The position numbers were made by a program, and so were the translations under genes. The notes below the pieces were generated by a model. That model made no database searches, was not told the DNA's origin, and was given only the letters and a program-made list of their open reading frames with translations. This document shows, in pieces, positions 53,170 to 62,338 of a DNA stretch of 64,000 bases (positions within the stretch are counted from its first letter, which is position 1; every line of letters begins with the position of its first letter). Source of the DNA: Actomonas aquatica (GTDB lineage Bacteria; Verrucomicrobiota; Verrucomicrobiia; Opitutales; Opitutaceae); NCBI RefSeq assembly GCF_019679435.2, contig NZ_CP139781.1, positions 1,736,001 to 1,800,000 on the forward strand. Reading direction: 5' to 3'.

Positions 53170-54717
53170 ATGGACTGGTTGAAGCGTCAGTTCGCCGCTC
53201 TCGTCCAACTCTTCCAAGTCGACATCTGGTCGGCCGAGTCGCTGCGCGAGAACAACCCGCGCGGCCGTCTGCACGCCTTCCTGCGGGTGCTCTCCATCAC
53301 CTTCAGCGGCCTCGGCGAAAACCGCGCCGTCAGCCGCGCCGCCGCGCTCAGTTTCAGTTCGCTCATCGGACTCGGGCCCCTCGTCGCTCTCACCATGATG
53401 ATCGCGGGCTTCATGCTGAACGATGAAGACCCCGATCTCGCCGTCGATTACCTCAATCGCCTCATCCGCTTCGTCGCTCCCCAAATCGACCAATACGAAC
53501 TCGCCGCCGCCGCCGAAGCCGTGGAAATCCAGCAGGAGACCGGCGGCACGATCGTCGTGCCGGCTCCCACCAACGACGACGGTGCCAGCTCCGACGACGC
53601 CGACGCGCCGCAGGCGATCGAAGTGCGCCCGGAGTTGGTGGAGTTCATCAACGGCTTCGTCTCCAGCTCGCGCAACGGGGCCGTCGGCGCCGTCGGCGCC
53701 CTCACGCTCATCCTGATCGTGCTGCAGCTGTTCACCTCGATTGAAACCGCCTTCAACGACATCTGGGGCGTGCGCCGGGGCCGCGCCTGGATCATGCGCA
53801 TCGCCTTCTATTGGATGGTGATCTCCCTCGGCGCCGTGCTGTTTTTTGCCGCCCTGACCGGGCTCGCCGGCGGTGCCTTCACCAACGCTTTTGCCGCCAA
53901 ACTGCCCTACGGCTCACAGCTGGTCGCGATGATGCAGTTCTTCCTGCCTCTCATCTCCTTCATCACCCTCGTGGTGGTGCTCACCATCTTCTACCGCGCC
54001 ATCCCCAACACCCACGTCAACTGGTTCGCCGCGCTCGTCGGCGCCTTCATCGTGGGCGTGTTGCTCATCGCCAACAACTACCTGGCCTTCCTCTACATCA
54101 GCCGCGTGCTGCTCTCGCGCGCCCTCTACGGGTCGCTGGCCATTCCGATCGTGCTGATGTTCGGCCTCTACGTGTTCTGGTTCTTCGTTCTCCTCGGCGG
54201 CCAGGTGAGCTACGCCGTCCAAAACGCCCGCTTCCGCAACTCCCTCGCGGCCTGGAACACCCTCGCCGAATCCACCCGCGAACGCCTCTCCCTCATGGTG
54301 CTGCTCACGGTCTGCCGCCGCTTCCACAACTGCCAGGAGCCGCCCACCGCGCCCGAACTCGGCGAGTCCATGGGGGTGCCGGATCAACTGCTCAACGAGT
54401 GCCTCAACCGACTCGTGCGCACCGAGCTGCTCACCCCCATCCCCTCGCCTGACGGCCAGGCGACCGTCGACGACCGCTACATGCCTGCCCGCCCGCTTGG
54501 CCGCACCACGCTCGCGCATTTCAAACGCCGTGATGACGACCACGGCGACGATCCCGCCGGCCCCGACCTCGCCCACCACGAGCCGCTCCTCGCCTGTTAC
54601 CATCAGGCCACCACCGAGCTCACCCAGACTGAACTTTTCCAAACCCCACTCGATCAGCTCTTCGAACAACACCCCCTGCCCCCGACCTCAACCGAGTCCG
54701 CCCGAGCCCTCCGGTAG
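53170..54717 (+). CDS. YihY/BrkB family membrane protein with C-terminal winged-helix-like region
   Basis: About 515 residues. Residues about 50-350 carry six hydrophobic segments in the YihY/BrkB pattern (RAAALSFSSLIGLGPLVALT, VLTIFYRAIPNTHVNWFAAL, YGSLAIPIVLMFGLYVFWFF). An insert of about 60 residues between the first helices is acidic and probably periplasmic. The C-terminal roughly 120 residues (APELGESMGVPDQLLNECLN, LVRTELLTPI) look like a winged helix seen in some relatives. Once called RNase BN, the family is not a nuclease. The start is uncertain: ATG 53170, or TTG 53122 overlapping the previous stop. Confidence 0.8.
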   Translation: MDWLKRQFAALVQLFQVDIWSAESLRENNPRGRLHAFLRVLSITFSGLGENRAVSRAAALSFSSLIGLGPLVALTMMIAGFMLNDEDPDLAVDYLNRLIRFVAPQIDQYELAAAAEAVEIQQETGGTIVVPAPTNDDGASSDDADAPQAIEVRPELVEFINGFVSSSRNGAVGAVGALTLILIVLQLFTSIETAFNDIWGVRRGRAWIMRIAFYWMVISLGAVLFFAALTGLAGGAFTNAFAAKLPYGSQLVAMMQFFLPLISFITLVVVLTIFYRAIPNTHVNWFAALVGAFIVGVLLIANNYLAFLYISRVLLSRALYGSLAIPIVLMFGLYVFWFFVLLGGQVSYAVQNARFRNSLAAWNTLAESTRERLSLMVLLTVCRRFHNCQEPPTAPELGESMGVPDQLLNECLNRLVRTELLTPIPSPDGQATVDDRYMPARPLGRTTLAHFKRRDDDHGDDPAGPDLAHHEPLLACYHQATTELTQTELFQTPLDQLFEQHPLPPTSTESARALR

Positions 54718-54766
54718 ACTCACTCCGCCGGCCGCACCCCGCCCTCGCACCACCACCACTCCCCGG

Positions 54767-54794
54767 TTGACACCCCCTGCGCCCGACCTAGCGT
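54767..54794 (+). promoter_or_regulatory. Putative promoter of the PpiD-like gene
   Basis: TTGACA (54767-54772), a 16-base spacer, then TAGCGT (54789-54794). Transcription would start only about 10 bases before the ATG at 54811, so the mRNA would be almost leaderless, in line with the lack of a Shine-Dalgarno there. Confidence 0.4.
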
Positions 54795-54810
54795 CGCTCG
54801 TTTTCTCCCC

Positions 54811-56484
54811 ATGATTTCCTGGATCCAGATCACCTTCCAAAGGCACTTCCGTATCGTCTTCCTCGTGCTTTTGGCGGTCCTCATCGTCGCCTTCGTCTTC
54901 ACGATCGGTGCCGCCCCCGGCATTGGCCAAGCTGACCGCAGCGCCCAAGCCCGCACCTTCTTCGATCTCAACCTGAGTTCGCCGGAAGGTCAGGCCACGC
55001 TCTATCAGGACGCCTCCCTCAGCATCATGCTCCAGGCCGGCACCATGCAGGTGCCCCAGGCCCAGATGCAGGAGTTCGCCCTCCAGCGCTACGCCTCCCT
55101 CTACCTCGCCAAGCAACTCAACCTGCCGGGCCCGACCGACGCCGAGCTCGAAGAGTTCATCCAAGGCGTGCGCACTTTCAGCGGCCCCGATGGCAACTTC
55201 GATCCCGAGGCCTACGCCACCTTCCGCGAGAACCTCAAAGAAGGCGGTCGCTTCACCGAGGCCGATATCGTGCGCGTCCTCAAGGGCGACTTCCTCGCCC
55301 GCCGCGTGAACAACCTCCTCAGCGGTCCCGGTTACGTCGACGAGAGCGAAGTCGCCTTCCAGCTCAAACAAACCGACACCGTCTGGACCGTAAACGTGGC
55401 TCGCGTCGACTACGCGTCCTTCGCTCCGACCATCGAGCCCAGCGACGAAGACCTTCGCACCTACTTTGACAACAATGGCTTCCGCTACGAGACGCCCGCC
55501 ATGGTCCGCGTGAACTACGTCGAGTTTCCGGCCACCCGCTACCTCACCCAGGTGCAGCTCACCGACGACGAAGTGCGCGCCTTCTACGAGTCCAACCCGG
55601 CCCGCTTCCCGGCGCCGACGACCGAAGAGGGCGAAACCCCGACCATCGGCGCCGACCTCGATGCCGACTTCCTCGCCGTCCGTGACCAAGTCTCCGCCGC
55701 CCTGCGCTACGAGCGCGCCCGCAGCCTCGCCCAGCACGACGCCGCCGACCTGACCGTCGCCATCTTCGATGCCAAGGTCTCCGGCGACGCCCTCGGCGAG
55801 TTTGTCGCTACCCAAGGCCGGACCCTCCGCGCCGGTCAGCCCTTCCCACGCAACGCGCCCCCCGCCTTCCTCGGTGGCTCCGGCCAAGCTGCTGCCGCGG
55901 CCTTCCAACTCGACGAATCCCGTGCGCTGTCCGATGCCCTGCCCACCGCCGCCGGTGCCGTCGTGCTCGTGTTCCAAGAGCGCATCGAACCTGCCCCCTC
56001 CGCGTTTGAGGCCGTGGCCGACCGCGTCCGCGCCGACTACCTCGAGAACCAGAAGCGCGAGCGTTTCGTGGCCCTCGGCCGACAGCTCCGCTCCTCCCTC
56101 GAGTCCAAACTCGCCGCTGGCACAGCCTTCGCCGACGCCGTCGCCGATCTCGATGCCAAGGGTGCCACCATCAAAACCGAGAGCTTCGCCGACTTCACCC
56201 TCATGAGCCGGCCGCAGGACTTCCCGTTCTCGATCCTCTCGAGCCTGCAGAATCTCGACGCCGGTGACGTTTCCCAAATGGTCATCACGGGCCAGGAAGG
56301 TCTCATCACGCACGCCGCCGCCAAGGTCGCCCCGGTGCTCGACGAGAGCAACCCGCGCTACGCCGAGGTGAAGGCGCAGGTCGCTTCCGTCAACAGCTCC
56401 ACCACCGCCTCCGCCGCCCTCCGCGCTCTGATCGCCGAGGAGCTCGGCCTCGACGGTGAAGACCACGCCGGCCACGACCACTGA
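54811..56484 (+). CDS. SurA_N/PpiD-like periplasmic folding factor without visible parvulin domain
   Basis: A 557-residue protein with a single N-terminal membrane anchor (about 14-36) and a large periplasmic part. The first 200 residues match the SurA_N/PpiD chaperone region (LQRYASLYLAKQLNL, EAYATFRENLKEGG, VNNLLSGPGYVDESEVAFQL). NYVEFPATRYLTQVQLTDDE and FYESNPARFPAP match the PpiD linker. The parvulin prolyl-isomerase core with its HIL and phenylalanine motifs is not found where PpiD has it, so this may be a pure chaperone. It ends in a His-rich tail (EDHAGHDH). Confidence 0.75.
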   Translation: MISWIQITFQRHFRIVFLVLLAVLIVAFVFTIGAAPGIGQADRSAQARTFFDLNLSSPEGQATLYQDASLSIMLQAGTMQVPQAQMQEFALQRYASLYLAKQLNLPGPTDAELEEFIQGVRTFSGPDGNFDPEAYATFRENLKEGGRFTEADIVRVLKGDFLARRVNNLLSGPGYVDESEVAFQLKQTDTVWTVNVARVDYASFAPTIEPSDEDLRTYFDNNGFRYETPAMVRVNYVEFPATRYLTQVQLTDDEVRAFYESNPARFPAPTTEEGETPTIGADLDADFLAVRDQVSAALRYERARSLAQHDAADLTVAIFDAKVSGDALGEFVATQGRTLRAGQPFPRNAPPAFLGGSGQAAAAAFQLDESRALSDALPTAAGAVVLVFQERIEPAPSAFEAVADRVRADYLENQKRERFVALGRQLRSSLESKLAAGTAFADAVADLDAKGATIKTESFADFTLMSRPQDFPFSILSSLQNLDAGDVSQMVITGQEGLITHAAAKVAPVLDESNPRYAEVKAQVASVNSSTTASAALRALIAEELGLDGEDHAGHDH

Positions 56485-56514
56485 GCCGCCGTTCATCTCG
56501 TTTCAATTATGCCG

Positions 56515-56550
56515 AAAAGGCGTCCGTCACCCGACGGACGCCTTTTTTTG
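56515..56550 (+). terminator. Rho-independent terminator after the PpiD-like gene
   Basis: A 14-bp stem AAAAGGCGTCCGTC-ACCC-GACGGACGCCTTTT followed by TTT. It isolates the PpiD-like gene from the TolC-like gene. Confidence 0.9.
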
Positions 56551-56731
56551 ATCCGTCCATCCTTACGTCAAACCGTCCATCCGGTTCACGTTCGCCAGCC
56601 CGCCGCATCGTGTTTCTTTCACGATCATGCAATTCGCCCCCTCAATTGCTCACAAATTGAACCCTGCGGGTGAAACCCTGCGACTTTTTCGCACGTCGCG
56701 TGTATTCCTTAACGAATCTCCCTTCGCCACT

Positions 56732-58210
56732 ATGTCTCGAACGCTCCGCACCGTCTGCCTCGCCGCGCTCACCCTTTCTGCCACCGCCTCCGCCCAAGAG
56801 CCGGTGCTCACGCTTGAGGAAGCGGTCGCCCGAGCCCTCGAGAAAAACTTCGCGGTCGAAATCCAACGCTACACCACCGAAACCGCGGTGGCCGCCGTCG
56901 AAATCGCCGACGCCAACTTCGACCCGTCCTTCTTCGTCAGCGCCACCAAGAGCGTCAATCAACAGGCCCAACCGAGCAGCACGCTCGACGGTGTGAGCCA
57001 GGAAGGCCCGCGCAGTGAAAACACCACCATCCGCGCCGGTGCCCGCCAACGCATCATCACTGGTGCCGACATCGAACTCGGCGCCAACCTCAACCGCCGC
57101 GAGACCAACTCCACCTTCTCCCTGCTCAACCCGGCCTACGCCAGCGACTTCTCCCTCACCGTAAGCCAGCCGCTGCTCGCCGGCTTCGGCAGCGAGGTCA
57201 ACCGCGCCGCCCTCAAACGCGCCCGCCTCGGCCTCGAACGCGCCGGTCTCGACTTCGAGTCCGCCCTCCTCGACATCGTGCGCAACGTCGAAACCGCTTA
57301 CTACAACCTCGCCTTTGCCCGCGAACAGCTCGCCGTGCGCGAGTTCAGCCTCGCCGTTGCCCAAGGCCTGCTCGAGGAAAACCAAACCCGCCTCGAAACC
57401 GGCGTCGCTACCGACCTCGACGTGCTTCAGGCGCAAGTCGGTGTGGCCAACGCCAACCGCGGCGTCCTCCTCGCGCAGCAGACCGTCAAAGACCGCGAGG
57501 ACGCGCTGAAGAACCTCATCACCCAGTTTGAACTCGATCGTCCGATCGGCGACATCGTGCTCCAGCCCGTCACCACGCCGAACGTTTCCTTTGCCGAGTC
57601 CTACAACCTCGCCCGCAACAACCGCCCCGACTACGCCTCCGCCGTGCTGGCCGTCGAACAGTATCGCATCGACGAACGCACCGCCACCAACGGCCGTCGT
57701 CCTTCGCTCAACCTCGATGCCGGCGTTGGCCTCAACAGCAACGAAGGTTCCGCCTCCGACTCGACCAGCAACCTGTGGGACGGTGAAGGTTACTCCTGGC
57801 AGCTCGGTCTCTCCCTCAACGTGCCGTGGGGCTTCAAGGAAGAGAAAGCCCGCCTCGCCCAGGCCCGCGCCGTGCTCAGCCGCGAAGAGGTCCGCCTGCG
57901 CCAGCTGGAGCAAAACATCATGGTCGATGTGCGCGCCGCCATCCGCTCCGTCCAAACCAGCGCCGAGAGTTTCCAGATCAGCCAGCTCGCCACCAAGCTG
58001 AGCCAGGATCAATACAACCTCGAAAAGGCCCGCTTCGACGCCGGCCTCTCCACCTTCCGCCGCGTGCAGGAATCGCAGGAAGACCTCGACACCGCTCGCG
58101 TCAACGAGATCCAAGCCGCCGTCAACCTGCGCATCGCCTTGGCCGAACTCTCCCGCCTCGAAGGCAGCTCCCTCGACCGTTTCGGCATCACGCTCGAAGC
58201 CGAAGAATAA
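56732..58210 (+). CDS. TolC-like outer-membrane efflux protein
   Basis: A 492-residue protein with a signal peptide (MSRTLRTVCLAALTLSATAS then AQ) and two outer-membrane-factor repeats. Long helices such as VETAYYNLAFAREQLAVREF and NETRLE-like ENQTRLETGVATDLDVLQAQ are typical of the periplasmic tunnel, and SLTVSQPLLAGFG marks the beta barrel. No membrane-fusion or inner-membrane pump gene is adjacent, so it may serve several pumps. The ATG at 56732 is used; the frame opens earlier but only this start gives a signal peptide. The roughly 180-base leader holds a direct repeat AACCCTGCG (two copies near 56660-56683). Confidence 0.88.
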   Translation: MSRTLRTVCLAALTLSATASAQEPVLTLEEAVARALEKNFAVEIQRYTTETAVAAVEIADANFDPSFFVSATKSVNQQAQPSSTLDGVSQEGPRSENTTIRAGARQRIITGADIELGANLNRRETNSTFSLLNPAYASDFSLTVSQPLLAGFGSEVNRAALKRARLGLERAGLDFESALLDIVRNVETAYYNLAFAREQLAVREFSLAVAQGLLEENQTRLETGVATDLDVLQAQVGVANANRGVLLAQQTVKDREDALKNLITQFELDRPIGDIVLQPVTTPNVSFAESYNLARNNRPDYASAVLAVEQYRIDERTATNGRRPSLNLDAGVGLNSNEGSASDSTSNLWDGEGYSWQLGLSLNVPWGFKEEKARLAQARAVLSREEVRLRQLEQNIMVDVRAAIRSVQTSAESFQISQLATKLSQDQYNLEKARFDAGLSTFRRVQESQEDLDTARVNEIQAAVNLRIALAELSRLEGSSLDRFGITLEAEE

Positions 58211-58213
58211 GCG

Positions 58214-58284
58214 GAGTCGGGCATAAAGCCCGACCCACAGTTCCGCCGGCAACCTCCTTGTGGGTCGGGCTTTACGCCCGACTC
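58214..58284. repeat. REPIN-like element, GTCGGGC family (two inverted palindromes)
   Basis: The left unit GAGTCGGGCATAAAGCCCGA then CCCACA (58214-58239) and the right unit TGTGGGTCGGGCTTTACGCC then CGACTC (58259-58284) are inverted copies, differing at 1 of 26 positions. Each has the stem GTCGGGC-loop-GCCCGAC. It lies between the convergent ends of the TolC-like gene and miaA. Confidence 0.85.
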
Positions 58285-58293
58285 CTCACCCCC

Positions 58294-59217
58294 TCACCGC
58301 TCAAACAGCGCGGCGACCGTTGCGGTCGTCGCGTCCAACTCGCGGTGCGGCGGAATCTGCGAACGGAACCAGGTGCGCTGCTTCTTCACCAGCCCGCGCG
58401 TATTGCGGCCGATTTCCACCGCCAGGTCGCGCGCCGCCAGCTCTCCCCGCAACATCGCCAAGGTTTCCCGATAGCCGATCGAACGCGCCGCGCTGGGATT
58501 CTGCTCCAGCCCGGCGCTCCGCAACGCCGCGACTTCCTCGACCAGACCATCGGCCAGCATGATCTGAATCCGCTCATCAATGCGCCGGTTGAGCTCCTCC
58601 GGATCCCGTTCCAGCCGCGTGCAACGCACCTCATGCGCTGCAAACGGACCGGGCAACGCCGCGAACTCCGCCTGCAGGGTCAACAGACCGCGCCCGCTGG
58701 CCCGACAACGCTCGAGCGCCCGCGTCACCCGTCGTGGGTTGGCCGTATCCAAATTTCCGAGACCAGCGGGATTCAGCGCCCGCAACTCCGCCACCAGCGG
58801 CGCCAGCCCTTCCCGTTCGTAACGGGCCCCGATCTCCGCGCGCAGCTCCGCCGGCACGGTCACGTTGTCGGCCACCGGCGCAAAAAACGCCTTCAGGTAA
58901 AAACCGCTGCCGCCGGTGATCAGAACCTGACGACCGCGCGCCGTAATGTCCGCGACCGCTGCCTGCGCCAGCTCCACAAAACGCCCGATGTCCATCGGCT
59001 CGGTCACGTCACGGATGTCGACCAGATGATGCGGCACGCGCGCGAGCTCGGCCGCGGTCGGCTTGGCCGTGCCGATGTTCATCCCGCGATAGAACAACAA
59101 GGAGTCGCAGGAAATGATCTCGGCGTCGTTGGCCTCCGCCCAGCGCAGCGCCAACTCGGTCTTCCCCACCGCAGTGGGACCCGTGAGCACGTGCAGAACC
59201 GATAACGCTGTCGACAT
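58294..59217 (-). CDS. miaA: tRNA dimethylallyltransferase
   Basis: A 307-residue enzyme that adds an isoprenyl group to A37 of tRNAs reading UNN codons. Signatures: LTGPTAVGKTELALRWAE (P-loop), IISCDSLLFYRGMNIGTAKP, HHLVDIRDVTEPMD, GGSGFYLKAF, NPRRVTRALE, SIGYRETLAML and TRGLVKKQRTWFR. The ATG at 59217 is chosen; the frame upstream has no family similarity. Confidence 0.95.
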   Translation of the reverse strand: MSTALSVLHVLTGPTAVGKTELALRWAEANDAEIISCDSLLFYRGMNIGTAKPTAAELARVPHHLVDIRDVTEPMDIGRFVELAQAAVADITARGRQVLITGGSGFYLKAFFAPVADNVTVPAELRAEIGARYEREGLAPLVAELRALNPAGLGNLDTANPRRVTRALERCRASGRGLLTLQAEFAALPGPFAAHEVRCTRLERDPEELNRRIDERIQIMLADGLVEEVAALRSAGLEQNPSAARSIGYRETLAMLRGELAARDLAVEIGRNTRGLVKKQRTWFRSQIPPHRELDATTATVAALFER

Positions 59218-59329
59218 CGCCGCCGAGTAGGCCCGGAGCCGGGTTTTGTTACAAGGACGTGATAACAAATCCGTCGCGTTCTTTTCGCCTCGCCCCCCTC
59301 TGCGGCACCGGTTGCAACCAGCCTCAGTT

Positions 59330-60475
59330 TTGCACCTCGCACTCGTTACCGAAACCTTTCCGCCGGAGATCAATGGGGTCGCCATGACGCTCGGTCACGT
59401 CGCCGAAGGCCTCACCGAACGCGGCCATCACGTGGTGGTTCATCGGCCTCGCCAACGCGACGAAGCCCCCGAGGCTCCCAATCAAAACATCTACCCCGAG
59501 GTTCGTCATCCGAGCCTGCCCATTCCCGGCTACCCCTTCCTGCGCTTTGGCCTGCCGGTGCGCGGTCGCCTGCTCAAGGCCTGGCGCACGCAGCGGCCCG
59601 ACCTCGTCCACATCGCCACCGAGGGTCCGCTCGGTTACGCCGCGTTGCTCGCCGCTCACAAGCTGCGCATCCCGGTGAGTTCCAGCTTTCACACCAACTT
59701 CCACGACTACAGCGCGCACTACGGTTTCGCCTGGTTGGAACGACCGGTCCTCGGTTACCTGCGCCACTTCCATAACCGCACCCGCATCACCCTGTCGCCG
59801 TCGCCCGATCTCAACGCGCAACTCACGGCCGATGGATTCCGCGACGTCCGCCTGCTCTCGCGCGGCGCCAACACCCGCGTCTTCAACCCCGGGCATCGCT
59901 CCAACGAACTGCGCGCCAGCTGGGGGGCCGGGCCGGAGGATTTGGTCGTGATTCACGTCAGCCGTCTCGCCGCCGAGAAAAACTACGCGCTGCTCTTCCG
60001 TTGCTACGACGCCATCCTGCGCCACGACCCCAGCGCCCGTTTTGTGATCGTGAGCGACGGACCGGAACGCGCCAAACTCGAGCGCGCGCACCCGTGGGCG
60101 CACTTCACCGGCTTCCTGCCGCGCGACGAGATGGCCCGCCACTACGCCTCGGCCGACCTGTTCCTCTACCCCAGCCTCACCGAAACTTTCGGCAACGTGG
60201 TCATGGAAGCCATGGCTTCCGCCCTGCCCGTCGTCGCCTTCAACTACGCCGCCGCCGCCCGTTACATTCAGGATCATGTGAGCGGTCGCCTCGCCAACTT
60301 CGGCGACACCGAAGGTTTTATGCGCATGTCCCGCTCGCTCGCCGTCGATCGCAGCAGCCGCAGCCGCTACGGCCTCGCCGCCCGTGCCGTCGCCGAAACC
60401 GTGCCATGGGATGCCGTGCTGGACGGCCTCGACCGGGACCTCCAGAGTGTGATCGCCAACGCCGCGCGTTCATGA
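59330..60475 (+). CDS. GT4-type glycosyltransferase
   Basis: A 381-residue GT-B glycosyltransferase resembling alpha-mannosyltransferases that act on lipids. Signatures: LALVTETFPPEINGVAMTLG (N-terminal loop), SSFHTNFHDYSAHYGF, VIHVSRLAAEKNYALLF and LYPSLTETFGNVVMEAMASA (the E-x7-E nucleotide-sugar site). No ATG exists before the conserved start, so I use the TTG at 59330, which gives the usual opening MHLALVTETFPP; a TTG at 59312 is also in frame. The stop overlaps the lipid-kinase ATG (ATGA). Confidence 0.87.
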   Translation: MHLALVTETFPPEINGVAMTLGHVAEGLTERGHHVVVHRPRQRDEAPEAPNQNIYPEVRHPSLPIPGYPFLRFGLPVRGRLLKAWRTQRPDLVHIATEGPLGYAALLAAHKLRIPVSSSFHTNFHDYSAHYGFAWLERPVLGYLRHFHNRTRITLSPSPDLNAQLTADGFRDVRLLSRGANTRVFNPGHRSNELRASWGAGPEDLVVIHVSRLAAEKNYALLFRCYDAILRHDPSARFVIVSDGPERAKLERAHPWAHFTGFLPRDEMARHYASADLFLYPSLTETFGNVVMEAMASALPVVAFNYAAAARYIQDHVSGRLANFGDTEGFMRMSRSLAVDRSSRSRYGLAARAVAETVPWDAVLDGLDRDLQSVIANAARS

Positions 60476-61380
60476 GCTCACGCTACGACATTCGGTCCGC
60501 CCGGACCTGCTTCATCTTCAATCCCCACTCCGGCCACAACCGCCGCGATCCCTACCTGCTGGACCGCACCCGGGCCTTCATCACCGAGCACAAACTGCCC
60601 GCCGAGGTCCGGCTCACCGAACGTCCCCGCCACGCCACCGACCTCGCCCGCGCCGCCATCGCGGAGGGCTGCGAACTCGTCGTCGCGATTGGCGGCGACG
60701 GCACCCTCAACGAAGTTGCCGCCGCCCTCGTCGACTCTCCGGCCGCGCTCGGTCTCATCCCCTGCGGTTCCGGCAATGGACTCGGCCGCCACCTCGGCAT
60801 CCCCGACCCCGGTCGCGGTGCTTACCGCACCCTGCTCGACGGTCGTATCCGAGCCATCGATACGGGCGTCGCCAACGGCCACCCCTTTTTCAACGCCATG
60901 GGCATCGGCTTCGACGCCGAGATCAGTTCCCGCTTCAACCATCTCACTCGCCGCGGTCTCTCCGCCTATGTGCGCACCGGGCTGAGCGCATGGTTTGGTT
61001 ACCAGCCCCAGACCTACGCCATCGCCAATGGCACCAGCGAACTGGAAACCCGCGCCTTCATCGTCGCGGTGGCCAACTCCGACCAATACGGCAACGACTG
61101 CTTCATCGCGCCGGGCGCCTCGGTCGATGACGGCCAGCTCAACCTCACCGTGCTCAAACACGTCTCGGTCCTCAACGCCGCCCCGCTGGCCTGGCGCTTG
61201 TTTCGTGGTCGACTCGACGGCAGCCCCCAGGCCGTGCGCCTCACCGGTGCGCACTTCACCCTGCAGCGCGCCCACGCCGGCCCGATCCATACCGACGGCG
61301 AGGTGCACGAAACCGGCACCACGATCGACATCGCGGTCAAGCCGCGCAGCCTCCGCGTTTTGGTTCCCTCCGAGAGGTAA
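60472..61380 (+). CDS. Diacylglycerol kinase-family lipid kinase
   Basis: A 302-residue DAGK_cat protein (DgkB/YegS type). FIFNPHSGHNRRDPYL opens the fold. AIGGDGTLNEVAAALV is the ATP/Mg loop, and PCGSGNGLGRHLGI the second conserved loop. The C-terminal beta sandwich includes NSDQYGNDCFIAPGASVDDG and IHTDGEV. It phosphorylates diacylglycerol or a related lipid at the inner membrane. It is coupled to the glycosyltransferase upstream and followed by an LpxH-like phosphatase 67 bases on, so all three may act on one lipid. The ATG at 60472 is chosen over longer frames. Confidence 0.9.
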   Translation: MSSRYDIRSARTCFIFNPHSGHNRRDPYLLDRTRAFITEHKLPAEVRLTERPRHATDLARAAIAEGCELVVAIGGDGTLNEVAAALVDSPAALGLIPCGSGNGLGRHLGIPDPGRGAYRTLLDGRIRAIDTGVANGHPFFNAMGIGFDAEISSRFNHLTRRGLSAYVRTGLSAWFGYQPQTYAIANGTSELETRAFIVAVANSDQYGNDCFIAPGASVDDGQLNLTVLKHVSVLNAAPLAWRLFRGRLDGSPQAVRLTGAHFTLQRAHAGPIHTDGEVHETGTTIDIAVKPRSLRVLVPSER

Positions 61381-61447
61381 CGTTACCGTGACGAACCGCG
61401 CGCGCCTCTAGGCAAGCGCCCCCCAAACCTGCTAGGGTGCAAATCCG

Positions 61448-62308
61448 ATGACACCGAAACCGCTCAAGGTGAGGACCGTGATAATCTCCGATGTGCACTT
61501 GGGCACCTACGACTGCAAAGTCCGTGAGGTGAACCACTTCCTCAAGCACACCCGCTGCGACAAGCTCATACTCAACGGCGATATCATCGATGGCTGGAGG
61601 CTGAAAAAGACCGGGCATTGGCCCAAGTCCCACACCCGTTTCATTCGGCTCGTGCTGAAGAAAATGGAAAAGAAGGACACCGAGGTGATCTACCTGCGGG
61701 GCAATCACGACGACGTGTTGGCCAAGTTTCTGCCCATCGCGTTCGAGAACCTGCAGATCGTCGAAGACTACGTGCACGAGACGCCGCGGGGGAATTACTT
61801 CGTGTTGCACGGCGACGTCTTCGACACCGTCACAAAGAACTTCGTCTTCCTCGCCTACCTCGGTGACTGGGGCTACCGGCTCCTCATGCGCATCAACCGC
61901 CTCTACAACCATTGGCGGGCCTGGCGCGGCAAGGACTACTACTCCCTTTCCAAAGCCGTGAAGGCGCGCGTGAAGCAGGCCGTGAATCACGTGTCCAACT
62001 TCGAAGAGCACATCGTCGAACTCGCGCGCAGCCGCGACTGCATCGGCGTCATGTGCGGCCACATCCACACCGCGGCCGACAAGGTCTACGACGGCGTCCA
62101 CTACCTCAACAGCGGCGACTGGGTCGAGTCCCTCACCGCCATCGTTGAACACGAGGACGGTCGCTTTGAGATCATCGACTTCGCCGAGTTCGTGAAGACC
62201 TACCCGATGCCGGCCGACGAAGAAAACGAGCGCGTCGACGCCTCCGATCTCAACGAGGTCATCGCTCCCGCCCCGGCAACGGCGCCCATCACGCCCAACG
62301 TCGCCTGA
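61448..62308 (+). CDS. LpxH-like metallophosphoesterase (UDP-2,3-diacylglucosamine diphosphatase family)
   Basis: A 286-residue calcineurin-like phosphoesterase. Metal-site motifs: SDVHLG (Asp15, His17), NGDIIDGW, RGNHDDVL, LHGDVFD and GHIHTAAD. The insert with DWGYRLLMRINRLYNHWRAW is a hydrophobic lid like those of LpxH relatives. The resemblance is to the broader YbbF-like branch, so a lipid A role is possible but not proven. The acidic, Ala/Pro-rich tail (residues 250-286) is probably disordered. Confidence 0.8.
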   Translation: MTPKPLKVRTVIISDVHLGTYDCKVREVNHFLKHTRCDKLILNGDIIDGWRLKKTGHWPKSHTRFIRLVLKKMEKKDTEVIYLRGNHDDVLAKFLPIAFENLQIVEDYVHETPRGNYFVLHGDVFDTVTKNFVFLAYLGDWGYRLLMRINRLYNHWRAWRGKDYYSLSKAVKARVKQAVNHVSNFEEHIVELARSRDCIGVMCGHIHTAADKVYDGVHYLNSGDWVESLTAIVEHEDGRFEIIDFAEFVKTYPMPADEENERVDASDLNEVIAPAPATAPITPNVA

Positions 62309-62310
62309 TC

Positions 62311-62338
62311 GCGCGCAGCAGCGGCTGCGCGTAGCTTT
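62311..62338. terminator. Hairpin terminator between convergent genes
   Basis: A perfect 8-bp stem CGCGCAGC-AGCG-GCTGCGCG (62311-62330), then TAGCTTTTATT. It probably serves the LpxH-like gene on the plus strand. The T-run is short and interrupted. Confidence 0.55.
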
